Positions 18,790 to 29,331 are shown, counted from the stretch's first letter. The stretch is DNA of 64,000 nucleotides from Pseudobythopirellula maris (GCF_007859945.1 NZ_SJPQ01000001.1:806001-870000); one strand, 5' to 3'. The notes: generated by a model from the sequence alone, not told the origin. Translations and numbers: made by a program.

Positions 18790-20019
18790 ATGGAAACCAT
18801 AACCATTCTCCTCGGCGTCTTGATGTTCACCCTCGTGGTGCTCGTCCTCGTGGCGATTATCCTCGCGGCCAAGAGCCAGCTCGTGGCTTCGGGGCCGGTG
18901 AAGATCTTGGTGAACGATCAGAAAGAGATCACCGTTCCGGCCGGCGGCAAGCTGCTCGGCGCGTTGTCCGACGCGGGGATCTTCGTCTCCAGCGCGTGCG
19001 GCGGCGGCGGCACCTGCGCCCAGTGCGAGGTGAAGATCAAGTCGGGCGGCGGCGACATCCTGCCGACCGAGAAGGCCCACATCACGAAGAAGGAGGCCCA
19101 GGAGGGCTGCCGCCTGTCGTGCCAGGTGGCCGTGAAGCAAGACATGGTGGTCGAGGTCCCGCCCGAAGCGTTCGAGACCAAGAAGTGGGAGTGCGAGGTC
19201 ATCTCGAACCACAACGTGGCCACGTTCATCAAGGAGTTCAAGCTCAAGCTCCCCGAGGGCGAGGACGTGAACTTCAAGGCGGGCGGCTACATCCAGATCG
19301 AGTGCCCCCCGCACGTCGCCGCCTACAAGGACTTCGACATCGAGGAGGAGTACCGCGAGGACTGGGACAAGTACGACGTCTGGCGTTACGTGTCGAAGGT
19401 CGACGAGCCGGTCGTGCGGGCATACTCGATGGCCAACTACCCGGGCGAGAAGGGCATCATCATGCTCAACATCCGGGTCGCCAGCCCGCCGCCCCGCGCC
19501 CCCGAGGGCACCCCGCCGGGCAAGATGTCGAGCTACATCTTCAACCAGAAGCCGGGCGACAAGGTCACGATCTCCGGCCCCTACGGCGAGTTCTTCATCA
19601 AGGACACCGACGCCGAGATGGTTTACATCGGCGGCGGCGCCGGCATGGCGCCCCTCCGCAGCCACATCTTCGAGTTGTTCAAGAACCTCAAGACCGGCCG
19701 CAAGGTGAGCTACTGGTACGGCGGCCGCAGCCTGCGGGAGCTGTTCTACATCGACCACTTCCGCGAGATCGAGAAGGAGTTCCCGAACTTCAAGTTCAAC
19801 ATCGCCCTCTCCGAGCCGCTGCCCGAGGACAACTGGACCGGCTACACCGGCTTCATCCACCAGGTGCTGCACGACGAGTACCTCAAGGACCACCCGGCGC
19901 CCGAGGACGTGGAGTACTACATCTGTGGCCCGCCGATGATGAACGCCGCGGTGTTCAAGCTGCTGGACGACCTCGGTGTGGAGCAAGAGAACATCGCCTA
20001 CGACGACTTTGGCGGCTGA
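18790..20019 (+). CDS. nqrF: Na+-translocating NADH:quinone reductase subunit F
   Basis: A 409-residue electron-entry subunit. Domains in order: an N-terminal membrane helix (residues about 3-27); a 2Fe-2S ferredoxin domain with [12 protein letters not shown] near 74-83 and the fourth Cys in EGCRLSCQ near 113; an FAD domain with [10 protein letters not shown] near 217; and an NADH domain with [16 protein letters not shown] near 281. Hydride from NADH enters here and passes through FAD and the 2Fe-2S cluster to NqrB/C. It closes the nqrA-F set; apbE and nqrM follow on the same strand. Confidence 0.96.
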   Translation: METITILLGVLMFTLVVLVLVAIILAAKSQLVASGPVKILVNDQKEITVPAGGKLLGALSDAGIFVSSACGGGGTCAQCEVKIKSGGGDILPTEKAHITKKEAQEGCRLSCQVAVKQDMVVEVPPEAFETKKWECEVISNHNVATFIKEFKLKLPEGEDVNFKAGGYIQIECPPHVAAYKDFDIEEEYREDWDKYDVWRYVSKVDEPVVRAYSMANYPGEKGIIMLNIRVASPPPRAPEGTPPGKMSSYIFNQKPGDKVTISGPYGEFFIKDTDAEMVYIGGGAGMAPLRSHIFELFKNLKTGRKVSYWYGGRSLRELFYIDHFREIEKEFPNFKFNIALSEPLPEDNWTGYTGFIHQVLHDEYLKDHPAPEDVEYYICGPPMMNAAVFKLLDDLGVEQENIAYDDFGG

Positions 20020-20149
20020 TCTTATTAGCCGCAGATGGACGCAGATGGACGCGGATGCCCAACACGGTTTGAGCCGCACCGGCTTGCCGAGCTTGCGTGG
20101 CAAGACATCCGCAAGGCGAGCTGGTGCGCCCCGTCGAGCAACATCTGCG

Positions 20150-21238
20150 ATGATCAGCGCGTGTGTGTGGCTGCTGTTCTTGGCCACGGTGGCGGGTTGC
20201 GGCGAACATGGCCCCGAGATAGTCGGCTTCAGCGGCCCCACGATGGGCACGCAGTACCACATCCGGGTGATCGCCGGCGAGACGACGCCGGACGCCCCCG
20301 AGCTGCAAGCCCGGGTCGACCAACGGCTCGTTGAGATCAACCGTCGGATGTCGACCTACGACCCCGAGTCGGAGCTGTCGCGGTTCAACACGAGCGAGTC
20401 GGACGACTGGTTCGAGGTCTCGGCCGAGACCGCCGAGGTGGTGTCCTACTCGCTGGGGCTCGCCCGGGATTCGGGCGGGGCGTTCGACCCCACGGTGGGG
20501 CCGGTGGTGAACCTGTGGGGCTTTGGCCCGGGCAAGCGTCGCACGAAGCCGCCGACCGACGACGAGGTCGAAGCCGCCCTGGCGCGGGTTGGCCACACGA
20601 AGGTCGAGGCCCGCGTTGAGCCGCCGGCTTTGCGCAAATCGCCGGGCGTCTACGTCGATCTGTCGGCGGTCGCTAAAGGCTACGGCGTCGACGCCGTAGC
20701 CCGGTTGCTCGACAACGCCGGCGCCACGGCTTACATGGTCGAGATCGGCGGCGAGGTTCGCACCCGCGGCACCAAGCCGGGCGGCGCCCCGTGGCGGATC
20801 GGCGTCGAGGCGCCGAGCGACCACGCCCCCGCCGAAGGCGGCCAACGGGTCAATCGCGTGGTCGAACTGTCGGGCGGGTCGGTCGCCACTTCGGGGGACT
20901 ACCGCAACTACTTTGAGTACGAGGGGCGGCGTTACTCGCACACGGTCGATCCCACTACCGGCAGGCCGGTCGCCCACACGCTCGCCACCGTGAGTGTGCT
21001 GGCCGAGTCTTGCATGGAAGCCGACGCCACCGCGACGGCGTTGTTGGTCCTCGGTCCCGCGGCGGGGTACGATTGGGCCGTGGAACGCGGCGTCGCCGCC
21101 CTGTTCGTCACCCGCCAAGCGGACTCCGACGAAGAAGGACACGCCCACTCCGACGAATTCACCACCCGCGCGACAGCCGCCTGGGACGCCGCCCAACCCG
21201 AGGCTCCAGCCGAGGCCCAATCCGAGGAACTGCCGTGA
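20150..21238 (+). CDS. apbE: FAD:protein FMN transferase
   Basis: A 362-residue lipoprotein that transfers FMN from FAD to threonines of NqrB and NqrC. The start is placed at 20150, which gives the lipobox signal MISACVWLLFLATVAGC. ApbE motifs are present: GPTMGTQYHIRV near residue 27, VDLSAVAKGYGVDAVA near 167, TSGDYRNYF near 246, HTVDPTTGRPVAH near 264 and EADATATALLVLGP near 290. Position right behind nqrF agrees with its client proteins. A 130-bp gap precedes this start. The stop codon overlaps the nqrM start as GTGA. Confidence 0.93.
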   Translation: MISACVWLLFLATVAGCGEHGPEIVGFSGPTMGTQYHIRVIAGETTPDAPELQARVDQRLVEINRRMSTYDPESELSRFNTSESDDWFEVSAETAEVVSYSLGLARDSGGAFDPTVGPVVNLWGFGPGKRRTKPPTDDEVEAALARVGHTKVEARVEPPALRKSPGVYVDLSAVAKGYGVDAVARLLDNAGATAYMVEIGGEVRTRGTKPGGAPWRIGVEAPSDHAPAEGGQRVNRVVELSGGSVATSGDYRNYFEYEGRRYSHTVDPTTGRPVAHTLATVSVLAESCMEADATATALLVLGPAAGYDWAVERGVAALFVTRQADSDEEGHAHSDEFTTRATAAWDAAQPEAPAEAQSEELP

Positions 21239-21456
21239 TCCAAACCTTCCTGATCGTGCTCGCCATCTTCGGGGTCGCCTTTGCCGGCATGGCCATCGGC
21301 GTGATCGTCAGCAATCGCCGCATCAAAGGGACCTGCGGCGGGCTGAACAACTTCAAGGACGGGTCGGGCAATTCGGTGTGCGACGCCTGCACGACCCCCT
21401 CGCCGAGCTGCACGGGCAATCCCCAGAATCGTGAAGCTCAGGCCGTTGAGGGCTGA
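21235..21456 (+). CDS. nqrM: Na+-NQR maturation factor NqrM
   Basis: A 73-residue protein with one N-terminal membrane helix (FLIVLAIFGVAFAGMAIGVI) and a cysteine-rich tail: GTCGGLN, VCDAC, and a final SCTGNPQ. These four cysteines and the overall length match NqrM (formerly DUF539), which is needed to install iron in the NqrD/NqrE centre. The GTG start at 21235 overlaps the apbE stop. It ends 3 bp before the convergent EPS operon, so no separate terminator fits between them. Confidence 0.9.
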   Translation: MIQTFLIVLAIFGVAFAGMAIGVIVSNRRIKGTCGGLNNFKDGSGNSVCDACTTPSPSCTGNPQNREAQAVEG

Positions 21457-21459
21457 GAC

Positions 21460-22971
21460 TCACTCGGCCCGCACCGCGCCGCGGTAGATGTCCACGCCCG
21501 GCAGCCGCACGGCGAGTTCGGCGCCGGCGTCGCGTTTCATGGCCGCCAGCAGCAGGCCCTCCGGGTCGCCGTGGAACGGCCGGGAGTAAACGAGCCATAG
21601 CGCCCCGCCCCGCGACAAACGGCTGGCGACCCGCAACGCCTGGCCGGCCTCTTGCTCGCTGCGGACGGCCACGTCTCGCTCGCCGGGCGTGGGGAATTCG
21701 TGCAAGTCGAGCGATTGCGATCCGTCGTAGAACGTGACGAGGTACGTCAGGTAGTCGCTCACAACGAACACCGGCTCTCCCGCCTCGGCGTTCTCATCAA
21801 GCCAGGCCGAGACGCCGCGCAGGTCTTCGAAGGCGTAGCGATCAACCGAGTGGCGATTCGAGACGGCCACGAAGGCGATCGCCGCCAGCCCGAGCGTCGC
21901 CAGCCGAGCCGGCCACTTCGTTTCGCCGCTCACCCCGCCCACCATGCCGGCAGCGAGCCACACGCTCAGCGGCGCCACGCACCAGGCGACAAACCGTGGG
22001 TTGTAAGTGATGCCGCTGGCGGCGCCGAGCAGGCCGACGATCAGCGTCGGAGCGACGACCAGCAGTGCGATCGTGGCGAGCCGCTTCTCGCGGCGGAGCC
22101 GCCTCGCGCCGCGCCACAAGAGCGGCGCCGTGCAGAGCAGGATGGCGAGGCCCCACGGGGCGGCTTGGCGGGCCGCCTGGCCGCCCGAAATCACTTGCAA
22201 CTCGTTCTTCGATGGGCCGAGCGAGTAACCGCTGAACCACGAGAACCCGGTGAACGCCACGGCCGCGGCCGACATCGGCCGCGAGGCCCGCAGCTCTTTC
22301 TGGTACGAGAAATCGCTGAGGAGCATCGGCGCCGCCGGCGCGGCGAGCACGGCGATCGCCAGAGCGGCGGCCACGGGGCGCCGCCCCATGCGCCAGCCAC
22401 GTTGCACAATCAACGCGAGCCCCAGCACCAAGAGCGTCACCACAAAGTAGTAGTGGGCGTAGACCCCCAGAGCGCCGATCACGGCGAACAACGCCCAGTC
22501 GCGTGGCCGATCGGTGTCGATCGCCCTCGTCGCGGCGCAGGCCGCGCCGGCGGCGAGCAGGGTCAGCAGGGCGTAGGAGCGGATGAACTGCGCATAGAAC
22601 AGCTGCAGCGGGCAGAGAGCCACCGCCGCGGCGGCCGCAACACCCAAGGCAGGCCCGCCGAGCATACGGCCCCACCGCCACACGACGACGATGGTCGTGA
22701 GTGAAAACGTCACCGAGAGCCAACGGGCTTGCTCCCCCTTGCCGAACAGCGCGACCCAACCTTGGAGCATCAACGAGTAGAGCGGCGGGCTCGAGTCGGC
22801 CAGCCACAGCAGCTCGCCGGCGGGCGCACGGGCGTGCAGCAGCTCGGCCATCTCATCGACAAACAGCCCCTGGCCGCGGATCGTCAGCGCGTGGAATAGC
22901 AGCGAGACGAGCAAGATCCCAAAGACCCACCATCGCTCGGCGCGCTTCGTGAGCGAGTGGGCTGCGGGCAT
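21460..22971 (-). CDS. GT39/ArnT-like membrane glycosyltransferase
   Basis: A 503-residue polytopic GT-C enzyme. After the first helix (WVFGILLVSLLFHALTI) comes the loop GLFVDEMAELLHA near residue 36, which contains the acidic pair expected of PMT/ArnT catalytic loops. The remainder is about eleven helices, ending with a soluble C-terminal tail. Such enzymes move a sugar from a polyprenyl-phosphate donor to a glycan or lipid on the outer face of the membrane. A DPM1-like GT2, encoded three genes upstream, could make the donor. It is the last gene of the minus-strand EPS operon. ATG at 22971. Confidence 0.82.
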   Translation of the reverse strand: MPAAHSLTKRAERWWVFGILLVSLLFHALTIRGQGLFVDEMAELLHARAPAGELLWLADSSPPLYSLMLQGWVALFGKGEQARWLSVTFSLTTIVVVWRWGRMLGGPALGVAAAAAVALCPLQLFYAQFIRSYALLTLLAAGAACAATRAIDTDRPRDWALFAVIGALGVYAHYYFVVTLLVLGLALIVQRGWRMGRRPVAAALAIAVLAAPAAPMLLSDFSYQKELRASRPMSAAAVAFTGFSWFSGYSLGPSKNELQVISGGQAARQAAPWGLAILLCTAPLLWRGARRLRREKRLATIALLVVAPTLIVGLLGAASGITYNPRFVAWCVAPLSVWLAAGMVGGVSGETKWPARLATLGLAAIAFVAVSNRHSVDRYAFEDLRGVSAWLDENAEAGEPVFVVSDYLTYLVTFYDGSQSLDLHEFPTPGERDVAVRSEQEAGQALRVASRLSRGGALWLVYSRPFHGDPEGLLLAAMKRDAGAELAVRLPGVDIYRGAVRAE

Positions 22972-23019
22972 GCGGATTCGTGGGAGAAGGATGGAGAGTC
23001 GCGATGGCGGCAGCCCGCC

Positions 23020-23991
23020 TCAAGCGGCTGCCACGCTGTGGGAGGGCGACGCGGGCAGCGCCGCAGCGACGTGCTGGGCGATGGTTGTCACCCGCCGCCC
23101 GTCGGCGAGCGCGTCGAGCACCCCGCCGAGCAACCGCATTTTCGGATCACGCGCGAGTCGCATTCCGGGAAAACGGTCCATCGCCGGGCACTCCCCCGCC
23201 CCCATAAAGTCGAGCGGGTGCAGCAGCAGCGAGGGCGCCACGCCGCGCAGGCGGCAGGCCCTGAGCGCCGTGCGCCAGTAGGCCATCGCCAGCTTCGGCG
23301 ACTTCTCGGCGAGGAACGACAGGTAGGTCATGTGGATCGGAGAACGCAGCAGCGGGAAGGTCGTCACCGGCGCCACGGCGATCGGCCCCGCGGGGGTCGC
23401 CACGCTGTGCGGGCGAAGCGGCCTGAGCGCGTCGCGCAGGGAGCTGAACCGCTGCTCGGGGGGGGCGTCGCCGTCTCGCTCGGCGTCGGTCGAGCGGATG
23501 CGGCTCACCTTGCAGTAGAGCCGCGCCAGCGGGCCAACGAACGTCGGGAACAGCGAGGCGTCGTAGGCGTACCCGCGTTCGGCCAACACCCCGAGCAGCT
23601 CGGGCGACCAGGCGAAGCCGGGCGCCCGGAAACCTGCCGGCGAGGCGCCCGTGACCGCGCGGATCGCTTCTTCGCCGCGCGCGACCTCTTCGCGTTGCTC
23701 GTCGATCGGCAGCGAGTCGAGCCACGGCAGGTGGCTGTGCGAGTGGTTGCCTATCTCGTGCCCCGCCGCGGCGATCGCCTCGACGGCGCGGGCGTCCTCG
23801 TCGCGTGTGAGATCGTCGCCGACGACAAAAAAGCTAGCGATCATCTCGCGCTCGCCCAAGAAGTCGAGCACGCGGGGGGTCACTTCGGCCAGGTAACTGG
23901 GGCGGTCGCGCCACGACGGGTCGCCCGCCGAACGCAGGTAGGCCCACAGGTTATCAAGATCGAGCGACAAGCTCGCGATCGGCGTCGGCAT
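23020..23991 (-). CDS. Polysaccharide deacetylase (NodB-type)
   Basis: A 323-residue CE4-like protein. The NodB metal triad appears as SLDLDN at residues 8-13 for the Asp motif and NHSHSHLPW near 82 for the His-His motif. RAPGFAWSPE near 120 is motif 3. This long form, with an Asp-Leu-Asp first motif and no signal peptide, is like enzymes found inside exopolysaccharide gene clusters, and probably removes N-acetyl groups from lipid-linked or growing glycan. The start ATG at 23991 lies inside the end of the upstream oxidoreductase gene (38-bp overlap), so translation is coupled. Confidence 0.88.
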   Translation of the reverse strand: MPTPIASLSLDLDNLWAYLRSAGDPSWRDRPSYLAEVTPRVLDFLGEREMIASFFVVGDDLTRDEDARAVEAIAAAGHEIGNHSHSHLPWLDSLPIDEQREEVARGEEAIRAVTGASPAGFRAPGFAWSPELLGVLAERGYAYDASLFPTFVGPLARLYCKVSRIRSTDAERDGDAPPEQRFSSLRDALRPLRPHSVATPAGPIAVAPVTTFPLLRSPIHMTYLSFLAEKSPKLAMAYWRTALRACRLRGVAPSLLLHPLDFMGAGECPAMDRFPGMRLARDPKMRLLGGVLDALADGRRVTTIAQHVAAALPASPSHSVAAA

Positions 23992-25417
23992 GGGCCGCCT
24001 CCGGGTTGGGGGCGTTGGGGCGTCGGCCCAATCCGCGGGCAGAGTCGAGGGCAGCGTCGAGGGCCGGCTTCAGCACGCCGTCGATCGCCTCCTCGGCCAC
24101 CTCGATGGTCTCGTTCACGTTCAGGTTGCCCTTGAGGATGTGCGCCGAGTTGACGGCGTACACGCCCGGCACGCCGGTCGCCATCGCCGGCAGCCGCTTC
24201 GAGTAGCCGATCGTCGGCAGGGCCATCACCCGCTTCACCCGCGACACGCGGAACGCCTCGACCTGGTCCCGCGAAAAATGGGGGTGCATCCGCTCCAGAG
24301 CGGCGAGCCACTCCTCACGCAGCTCGTCGTCCGAGAGGCCGAAGACCGGGTCGCCAGGCATGGCGTACTTAGGCAGGTAAACGAGCGTGCGGCCGCCGAG
24401 CTCCTCGGGGTCGACGATCGTCGTCATCTCGATCACCGCCGTAAAAGGCGACTCGTCGGTGATGTTCGTGACGTAGTACTCGGTGAGCGGCTTCTTGAGC
24501 AGCAGCGACGCGCAGACGATGCCCAGGTATTCGACGCCCTCGTGCCGGGCTCGCTGGTCCTCGTTGAGGGCCGGAACGCTGCGCGAGACGACGGGCGAGG
24601 GGGTCGTGAAGACGACGTGGTCGAATTCGGCCGCCGCGTCCGCCTCGGCGCCGTAACGCACGCGGACCGCGCCGCTGTCGGTCGGGTTGGCCTCGGCGAC
24701 AGGAGCGTTGCAGACGATGTCGACCCCGAGTTGGTCGAGTCGATACGCCAGATGATCTAGCAGGTTGGCGTAGCCGCCACGGACGTAGCCGAACATCTCT
24801 TTCTTGAGGCCCGAGCGACGGGCGGCGTACATGCGGTTGATGTGCGCCCAGATGAACGCCGCACTGGTCTTCTGGTAGGCGTCGCCGAGCTTCGACTTGA
24901 GCAGCGGCAGCCAGATCTTCTCGAACGCCCCCCTACCGGACCACTTGCGCAGCCAGTCGGCGACCGACACCTCCTCGAGCGGCTCCCAGCGGCGGATCTT
25001 CGACGCGCCGAAGATCGTCATGCCGAGGCGGAACTTCTCGATCAGCTTCAGGGGCGGGAACGAGAGGAACTCGACGGTGTTCGACATCGAGTGCATGCGG
25101 CCGCCGGAGAAGAAACCGGTCTTGGTCTCGACCCAGCGGGTCTGGTCGGCGAGGCCGACCTCTTCGATCAGCGCCCGCAGGCGGCTGTCGGAGAGCAGCG
25201 TGACGTGGTAATGGCGGTCCCAGGTCAGCGGGCCCAGCTTCCACACGCTGGCGAGCCCGCCGAGCTCGGGGGCCGCCTCGAGCAGGGTGACGCGTTGTCC
25301 CTTCTGAGCGAGCCGCAAAGCGAGGGTGAGCCCCAGCATGCCGCCGCCGACCACGGCCCAGCGGTCGCCGCTCGCCGCGCTATTCGGGTTGGTCGGGTTG
25401 GTCGGTTGATCGCTCAT
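23954..25417 (-). CDS. FAD-dependent amine-oxidase-fold oxidoreductase (EPS-associated)
   Basis: A 487-residue flavoprotein. The dinucleotide-binding fold reads WAVVGGGMLGLTLALRLAQK near residue 20, followed by LLEAAPELGGLASVW. It ends with the FAD-contact region GVYAVNSAHILKGNLNVNETI near 440. The organisation resembles protoporphyrinogen-oxidase and UDP-galactopyranose-mutase-like proteins found in polysaccharide loci; its substrate is probably a lipid-linked sugar, but this is not certain. The ATG at 25417 overlaps the stop of the upstream GT2 gene (ATGA), which fixes the start and shows coupling. Confidence 0.85.
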   Translation of the reverse strand: MSDQPTNPTNPNSAASGDRWAVVGGGMLGLTLALRLAQKGQRVTLLEAAPELGGLASVWKLGPLTWDRHYHVTLLSDSRLRALIEEVGLADQTRWVETKTGFFSGGRMHSMSNTVEFLSFPPLKLIEKFRLGMTIFGASKIRRWEPLEEVSVADWLRKWSGRGAFEKIWLPLLKSKLGDAYQKTSAAFIWAHINRMYAARRSGLKKEMFGYVRGGYANLLDHLAYRLDQLGVDIVCNAPVAEANPTDSGAVRVRYGAEADAAAEFDHVVFTTPSPVVSRSVPALNEDQRARHEGVEYLGIVCASLLLKKPLTEYYVTNITDESPFTAVIEMTTIVDPEELGGRTLVYLPKYAMPGDPVFGLSDDELREEWLAALERMHPHFSRDQVEAFRVSRVKRVMALPTIGYSKRLPAMATGVPGVYAVNSAHILKGNLNVNETIEVAEEAIDGVLKPALDAALDSARGLGRRPNAPNPEAAHADADRELVARS

Positions 25418-26235
25418 CGTCCCATCCGGCGGCGGAGCATGAGGCTGAGGGTCTGCATCACGGTGCGGGCGACGCGCATCTTGCTCGCTCCGCCCTTCTG
25501 ATCGTAACGCAATATCATCGGCGCCTCGCCCATCACGAGCGGCAAGCGGCGCATCTTCAGCAGCACGTCGGCCATGCATGAGAAGCCTTGCTCGCTGACG
25601 AACGAGTCGCCGTACAGCCGCAGCGCTTCGGCGAGGGCCTCGGCCCGGTACGCGCGGAACCCGCAGGTGTAGTCGCGCACGCCGCGGATCGGGAAGACCA
25701 GTTGGAACAGCGCCCGCGCGCCGAGGCTCATGAGCACGCGGCTGAAGGGCACGCCGATCGTGCGTGAGCCGTGCTGGTATCGCGAGGCGATCACCACGTC
25801 GTGCCCCTCTCGGATCATGCCGACCATGCGGGGGATCAGCCCCGGGGGCTGGGTGTTGTCGGCGTCGAGCGTGACGACGATGTCGCCCGGAGCACAGCGG
25901 CCGACCGCCTCGACAAAGCCGGTCCGCAGCGCGGCGGCCAGGCCTTGGTTGCGCTCGTGGCTCACGAGCCGCAGCGGCATGTCGAACGACGCCTGGCTGG
26001 CGATCAGCGCCGTGCTGTCCGCGCTGCCGTCGTCGACCACGACGATCTCGTGCTCCAGACGGGCCTCGATCAGCACCGCGTGCAGCCCGTCGAGCAGCGG
26101 GCGGAGCGCCTCCTCCTCGTTGTAAGCCGGCAGCACCACACGCACGCAGGCACGGCCGGCCGCCGCAGCGGCGGCTCGGTCGGCGTCGCCTTGCCGCTGG
26201 GCGTCGTTCGTTGCGGTGGGGGTGATTGATGTCAT
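25414..26235 (-). CDS. GT2 glycosyltransferase, polyprenyl-phosphate mannosyl/glucosyl type
   Basis: A 273-residue DPM1-like GT2. The GT-A fold shows VVLPAYNEEEALRPLLDGL near residue 32, IVVVDDGSADST near 64, and the DXD-type LDADNTQPP near 126. ASRYQHGSRT and RDYTCGFRAYR follow. It has no C-terminal membrane helices. The product is probably a polyprenyl-phosphate sugar, a donor for the GT39-like enzyme in the same operon. The ATG at 26235 is chosen over an in-frame start at 26310, because the extra residues look unconserved. Confidence 0.87.
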   Translation of the reverse strand: MTSITPTATNDAQRQGDADRAAAAAAGRACVRVVLPAYNEEEALRPLLDGLHAVLIEARLEHEIVVVDDGSADSTALIASQASFDMPLRLVSHERNQGLAAALRTGFVEAVGRCAPGDIVVTLDADNTQPPGLIPRMVGMIREGHDVVIASRYQHGSRTIGVPFSRVLMSLGARALFQLVFPIRGVRDYTCGFRAYRAEALAEALRLYGDSFVSEQGFSCMADVLLKMRRLPLVMGEAPMILRYDQKGGASKMRVARTVMQTLSLMLRRRMGR

Positions 26236-26297
26236 CTTCAACAACGGTGGGGAGTCTGTCGTACCAAAAACAGCGTGGCGATCGCACTCATTGGGAA

Positions 26298-27128
26298 TCA
26301 CCCGTAGCAAATCTCACGCGCCGGGGCCCGCGAACCGCAGGGCCGCACGAGTTTGAGGCCGACCATCTGCGCGAGCAGCAGCGAGGCGAACAACGGGTTG
26401 AGCAGCAAGTAACGACGCCAGAGGCGGCGGGGCTCTTTGCCGAGTCGATAGGCCCACTCGAGCCCACGCCGCTGCATCCAGTCGGGCGCCTGGTCGAGCT
26501 GGCCGGCGTGGAAATTGAACGCGGCGCCGACGGCCAGCAGCGGCATGCTCAAGCGGTCACGCATCTCGTAGGCGAACACCTCCTGGCGGGGGCACCCCAG
26601 GCCGACGAACGCAAGGCGAGCGCCGCTGTCCCGGATCTCCTGCACCAGCTCGTCGCGTTCCTCGTCGCTGAGGGTGCGAAACTTCGAGGCCCGCACGCCG
26701 GCAATTTGCAACTCCGGGAACCGCGCGGTGAGTCGGTCGCTCAACGTTGCGAGCAGCTCCTCCGACCCGCCAAAGAGGAAAATAGGAACGCCCGTGGCGG
26801 CGGCCCGCTCGCAAACCTGGAGCATCAGGTTGGGGCCGTACACGCGGTCGGTGAGCCCGGCGCCGTGCAGCCAATTGAGCGCCCAGCGGACCGGTTGGCC
26901 GTCGGGGCAGATCATGTCGAAGCCGTTGAGCCGCCAGCGATGCTCGCGGTCCATGACGCCGGTCATCACGCCGTGCACCGCGAGGGCCGAGACCGACAAC
27001 GGGCGGCCCTGGCGGGCGGCGTCGATCACGCCCCCCACCGCCGCTTCGTAATCGACCGCGTCGACGCCCACACCGAGCACGTCGTGCTTGGTCGAGGGGG
27101 CGTCGTTGGTTGTGGGAGAAATGCTCAT
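26298..27128 (-). CDS. WecG/TagA/CpsF glycosyltransferase
   Basis: A 276-residue GT26 protein. Diagnostic segments are [18 protein letters not shown] near residue 70, VYGPNLM near 97, [11 protein letters not shown] near 118, and [14 protein letters not shown] near 172. These enzymes add the second sugar (often ManNAc or a uronic derivative) to an undecaprenyl-diphosphate-linked primer, so this would act right after the priming transferase encoded at the head of the operon. The ATG at 27128 overlaps the upstream stop as ATGA. Confidence 0.92.
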   Translation of the reverse strand: MSISPTTNDAPSTKHDVLGVGVDAVDYEAAVGGVIDAARQGRPLSVSALAVHGVMTGVMDREHRWRLNGFDMICPDGQPVRWALNWLHGAGLTDRVYGPNLMLQVCERAAATGVPIFLFGGSEELLATLSDRLTARFPELQIAGVRASKFRTLSDEERDELVQEIRDSGARLAFVGLGCPRQEVFAYEMRDRLSMPLLAVGAAFNFHAGQLDQAPDWMQRRGLEWAYRLGKEPRRLWRRYLLLNPLFASLLLAQMVGLKLVRPCGSRAPAREICYG

Positions 27129-28207
27129 GCGGGCTGCGGGGTGGCGGCCCAACGCTCGGCGTTGGCCTCGTAGATCTCGGCGAGGATCGAGGGGACGTCG
27201 TGCTCCAGGCGCCAGTCGGGGTAGTCGCCGCGGAAACGAGAGAGGTCGCTCACGTACCAGATGTGGTCGCCCGCGCGGTTCTCGTCGCGGTAGCTCCGGG
27301 CGAGCGGCCGGCCGGCGATCTGCTCGCACAGGTCGATCGCCTCGAGCATCGAGCAGTTGCTGTCGCGGCCGCCGCCGATGTTGTAGACCGCCCCGCTGCG
27401 CGGGGCGCGGAAGAAGCAATCGAACGCGCGGATCAGGTCGGCGCTGTGGATGTTGTCGCGGACCTGCTTGCCGTTGTAGCCGAACACCGTGTAGGGGGCG
27501 CCCGTCACGACGCACTTCATCAGGTACGCCAGGAAGCCGTGCAGCTGGGTCCCCGAGTGGCTCGGCCCGGTGAGGCAGCCGCCGCGGAAGCAGGCCGTCG
27601 GCATGCCGAAGTAGCGGCCGTACTCTTGCACGAGCACGTCGGCCGCCACCTTCGAGGCGCCGAACAGGCTGTGCATCGACTGGTCGATCGACATCGTCTC
27701 CGGCACGCCGGCGGCGTACTCGTGCTTGGGGTCGATCTCCCAGCGGGTCGCCAGCTCGACGAGCGGCAACCGGTTCGGCGTGTCGCCGTACACCTTGTTG
27801 GTCGAGGTGAAGATGAAGCAGGCGCCGGGCGCGTGGCGCCGCGTCGCCTCGAGCAGGTTGAGGGTCCCTTGGGCGTTGACGCCGAAGTCGGTCATCGGGT
27901 CGCGGGCCGCCCAGTCGTGCGACGGCTGCGCGGCGCAGTGAACCACGAGGCTCACGTCGCCCCCGCCGCGAGCAAAGAGCGCGTCGACCGCCTCGCCGTC
28001 GCGGATGTCGATCGACTCGTGCGAGTACCGTTCGCCCAAACGCGACTCGAGCCGACGCAGGTTCCAGCGCGTCGACGCTTCGGCGCCGAAGAACTCGGCT
28101 CGCAGGTCATTGTCGACGCCCACAACGTCCATGCCGAGACCGGCAAAGTGAGTGGCGGCTTCCGAGCCGATCAGTCCGGCCGAGCCGGTAACAATCGCGA
28201 GTGACAT
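27125..28207 (-). CDS. NAD-dependent sugar epimerase (CDP-paratose/tyvelose epimerase type)
   Basis: A 360-residue extended SDR. The cofactor motif is [16 protein letters not shown] near residue 7. The catalytic triad is not the usual YxxxK: STNKVYGD near 124 gives the Ser/Thr region, and the segment with [20 protein letters not shown] near 164 shows Phe where Tyr normally precedes xxxK. The [13 protein letters not shown] and [15 protein letters not shown] layout resembles CDP-paratose 2-epimerases, which keep Tyr as HxLFGASK-like variants elsewhere. It supplies an activated sugar for the EPS. The ATG at 28207 begins [11 protein letters not shown]; an in-frame extension upstream is not conserved. 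Confidence 0.85.
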   Translation of the reverse strand: MSLAIVTGSAGLIGSEAATHFAGLGMDVVGVDNDLRAEFFGAEASTRWNLRRLESRLGERYSHESIDIRDGEAVDALFARGGGDVSLVVHCAAQPSHDWAARDPMTDFGVNAQGTLNLLEATRRHAPGACFIFTSTNKVYGDTPNRLPLVELATRWEIDPKHEYAAGVPETMSIDQSMHSLFGASKVAADVLVQEYGRYFGMPTACFRGGCLTGPSHSGTQLHGFLAYLMKCVVTGAPYTVFGYNGKQVRDNIHSADLIRAFDCFFRAPRSGAVYNIGGGRDSNCSMLEAIDLCEQIAGRPLARSYRDENRAGDHIWYVSDLSRFRGDYPDWRLEHDVPSILAEIYEANAERWAATPQPA

Positions 28208-28341
28208 CGGAGACGGGTCGAATCTAGAAGGCGGGCGGGGCGGGCGGGAGCACGGCGGTGATCCGAGGAAGGAGGGATCGTTCGCGGGCTGGGGCCCCAC
28301 GGGAGGGAGGGTGAGACTAGGTAGTTTATGATAACTGGGAG

Positions 28342-29331
28342 CTAGGCAGGATTCACGTTTCCAGCCGACGAATTCTCTGCCGGGGGGTGCGCTTTTCCAC
28401 TTGGCAAGAAGACTCTTACAAGCCGCTCGGCCGTCAAACGGGGCGAGCAAAGAGCGGCCCAGGCGATTCGGGGGTAGCCCCTCAGCGGGCGGCCGCCGTG
28501 GATCTCGGCCAGGGCGTGACGGTATTGGCAGCGGGCGTGCAAGTTGATGCCCTCGAGCCCGCGGCTCACAAGCGGGCGCGAGTCTTGCTCGGCCTCGTAC
28601 TGCACGTAGCTGAGCGCGGGCCGGCCGCTGCGGCGGCGGTGGGCCAGTTCGCAGGCGTAATCGATGCTGCGACGCATCCGTCGCATCCCCTTGCCGTTGA
28701 GGCTGCCGGAGTGGACACGATAGTGATGCAACACCTCGTCAAGGTTGGCCAGCTCGGCGGCCTCGCCCATGCGGAGCATCATGTCCCAGGCGTCTTGCAT
28801 CCGTAGCGACCAATAGCCCCCCAATTGCTTGAGCAGCGCGGTGCGCAGCATGATGTTGGCGTGGCCCAGGGCGTGGCGGCCCTCGATGAGGGCTTGGTCG
28901 ATCGCTTGGTGCGAAGTCGGCAGGCGGAGGCTCTTGCCAACGCCCTGCTCGCCGAGCGCCGCCATTTGCGTGCCCACGAGCCCAACGCTCGGGTGCGAGT
29001 CGAGGAAGGCGACCTGCTTCTCAAACCGAGTCGGGAGCGAGATGTCGTCCGCGTCGACCCGGGCGAGGTACTCGCCGCGACAGCTCTTCAGCCCTTGGTT
29101 CGCGGCGGCGGCGGTGCCGCCGTTCTCGCGCTCGATCACCACCACACGCGGGTCGTCTAGCGAAGCCAGATAGTCGGCCGTGCCATCGGTCGAGCCGTCG
29201 TTGACAACGACGAACTCGAAGTCTTGGAAGGTCTGGGCGAAGACCGAATCGATCGCGGCGGGCAGGTGGGGCATGCCGTTGAAGACGGTCATCAGCACCG
29301 ACAACCGCGGCGCATTCGGGTTATCGTTCAT
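28342..29331 (-). CDS. GT2 family glycosyltransferase
   Basis: A 329-residue GT2 enzyme with [18 protein letters not shown] near residue 10, [12 protein letters not shown] near 38 and [16 protein letters not shown] near 91, the last being its DXD metal motif. GTQMAALGE follows the usual pattern. No membrane helices. It should add a sugar to the lipid-linked repeat unit on the cytoplasmic side. It overlaps the upstream GT2 by four bases (ATGA), and a 134-bp gap follows before the epimerase gene. Acceptor and donor are not predictable. Confidence 0.9.
   Translation of the reverse strand: MNDNPNAPRLSVLMTVFNGMPHLPAAIDSVFAQTFQDFEFVVVNDGSTDGTADYLASLDDPRVVVIERENGGTAAAANQGLKSCRGEYLARVDADDISLPTRFEKQVAFLDSHPSVGLVGTQMAALGEQGVGKSLRLPTSHQAIDQALIEGRHALGHANIMLRTALLKQLGGYWSLRMQDAWDMMLRMGEAAELANLDEVLHHYRVHSGSLNGKGMRRMRRSIDYACELAHRRRSGRPALSYVQYEAEQDSRPLVSRGLEGINLHARCQYRHALAEIHGGRPLRGYPRIAWAALCSPRLTAERLVRVFLPSGKAHPPAENSSAGNVNPA

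Noticed and set aside
18715-20340. A 541-codon minus-strand open frame across nqrF
   Set aside because: Shadow of nqrF, no recognisable domain; nqrF has intact ferredoxin, FAD and NADH motifs.
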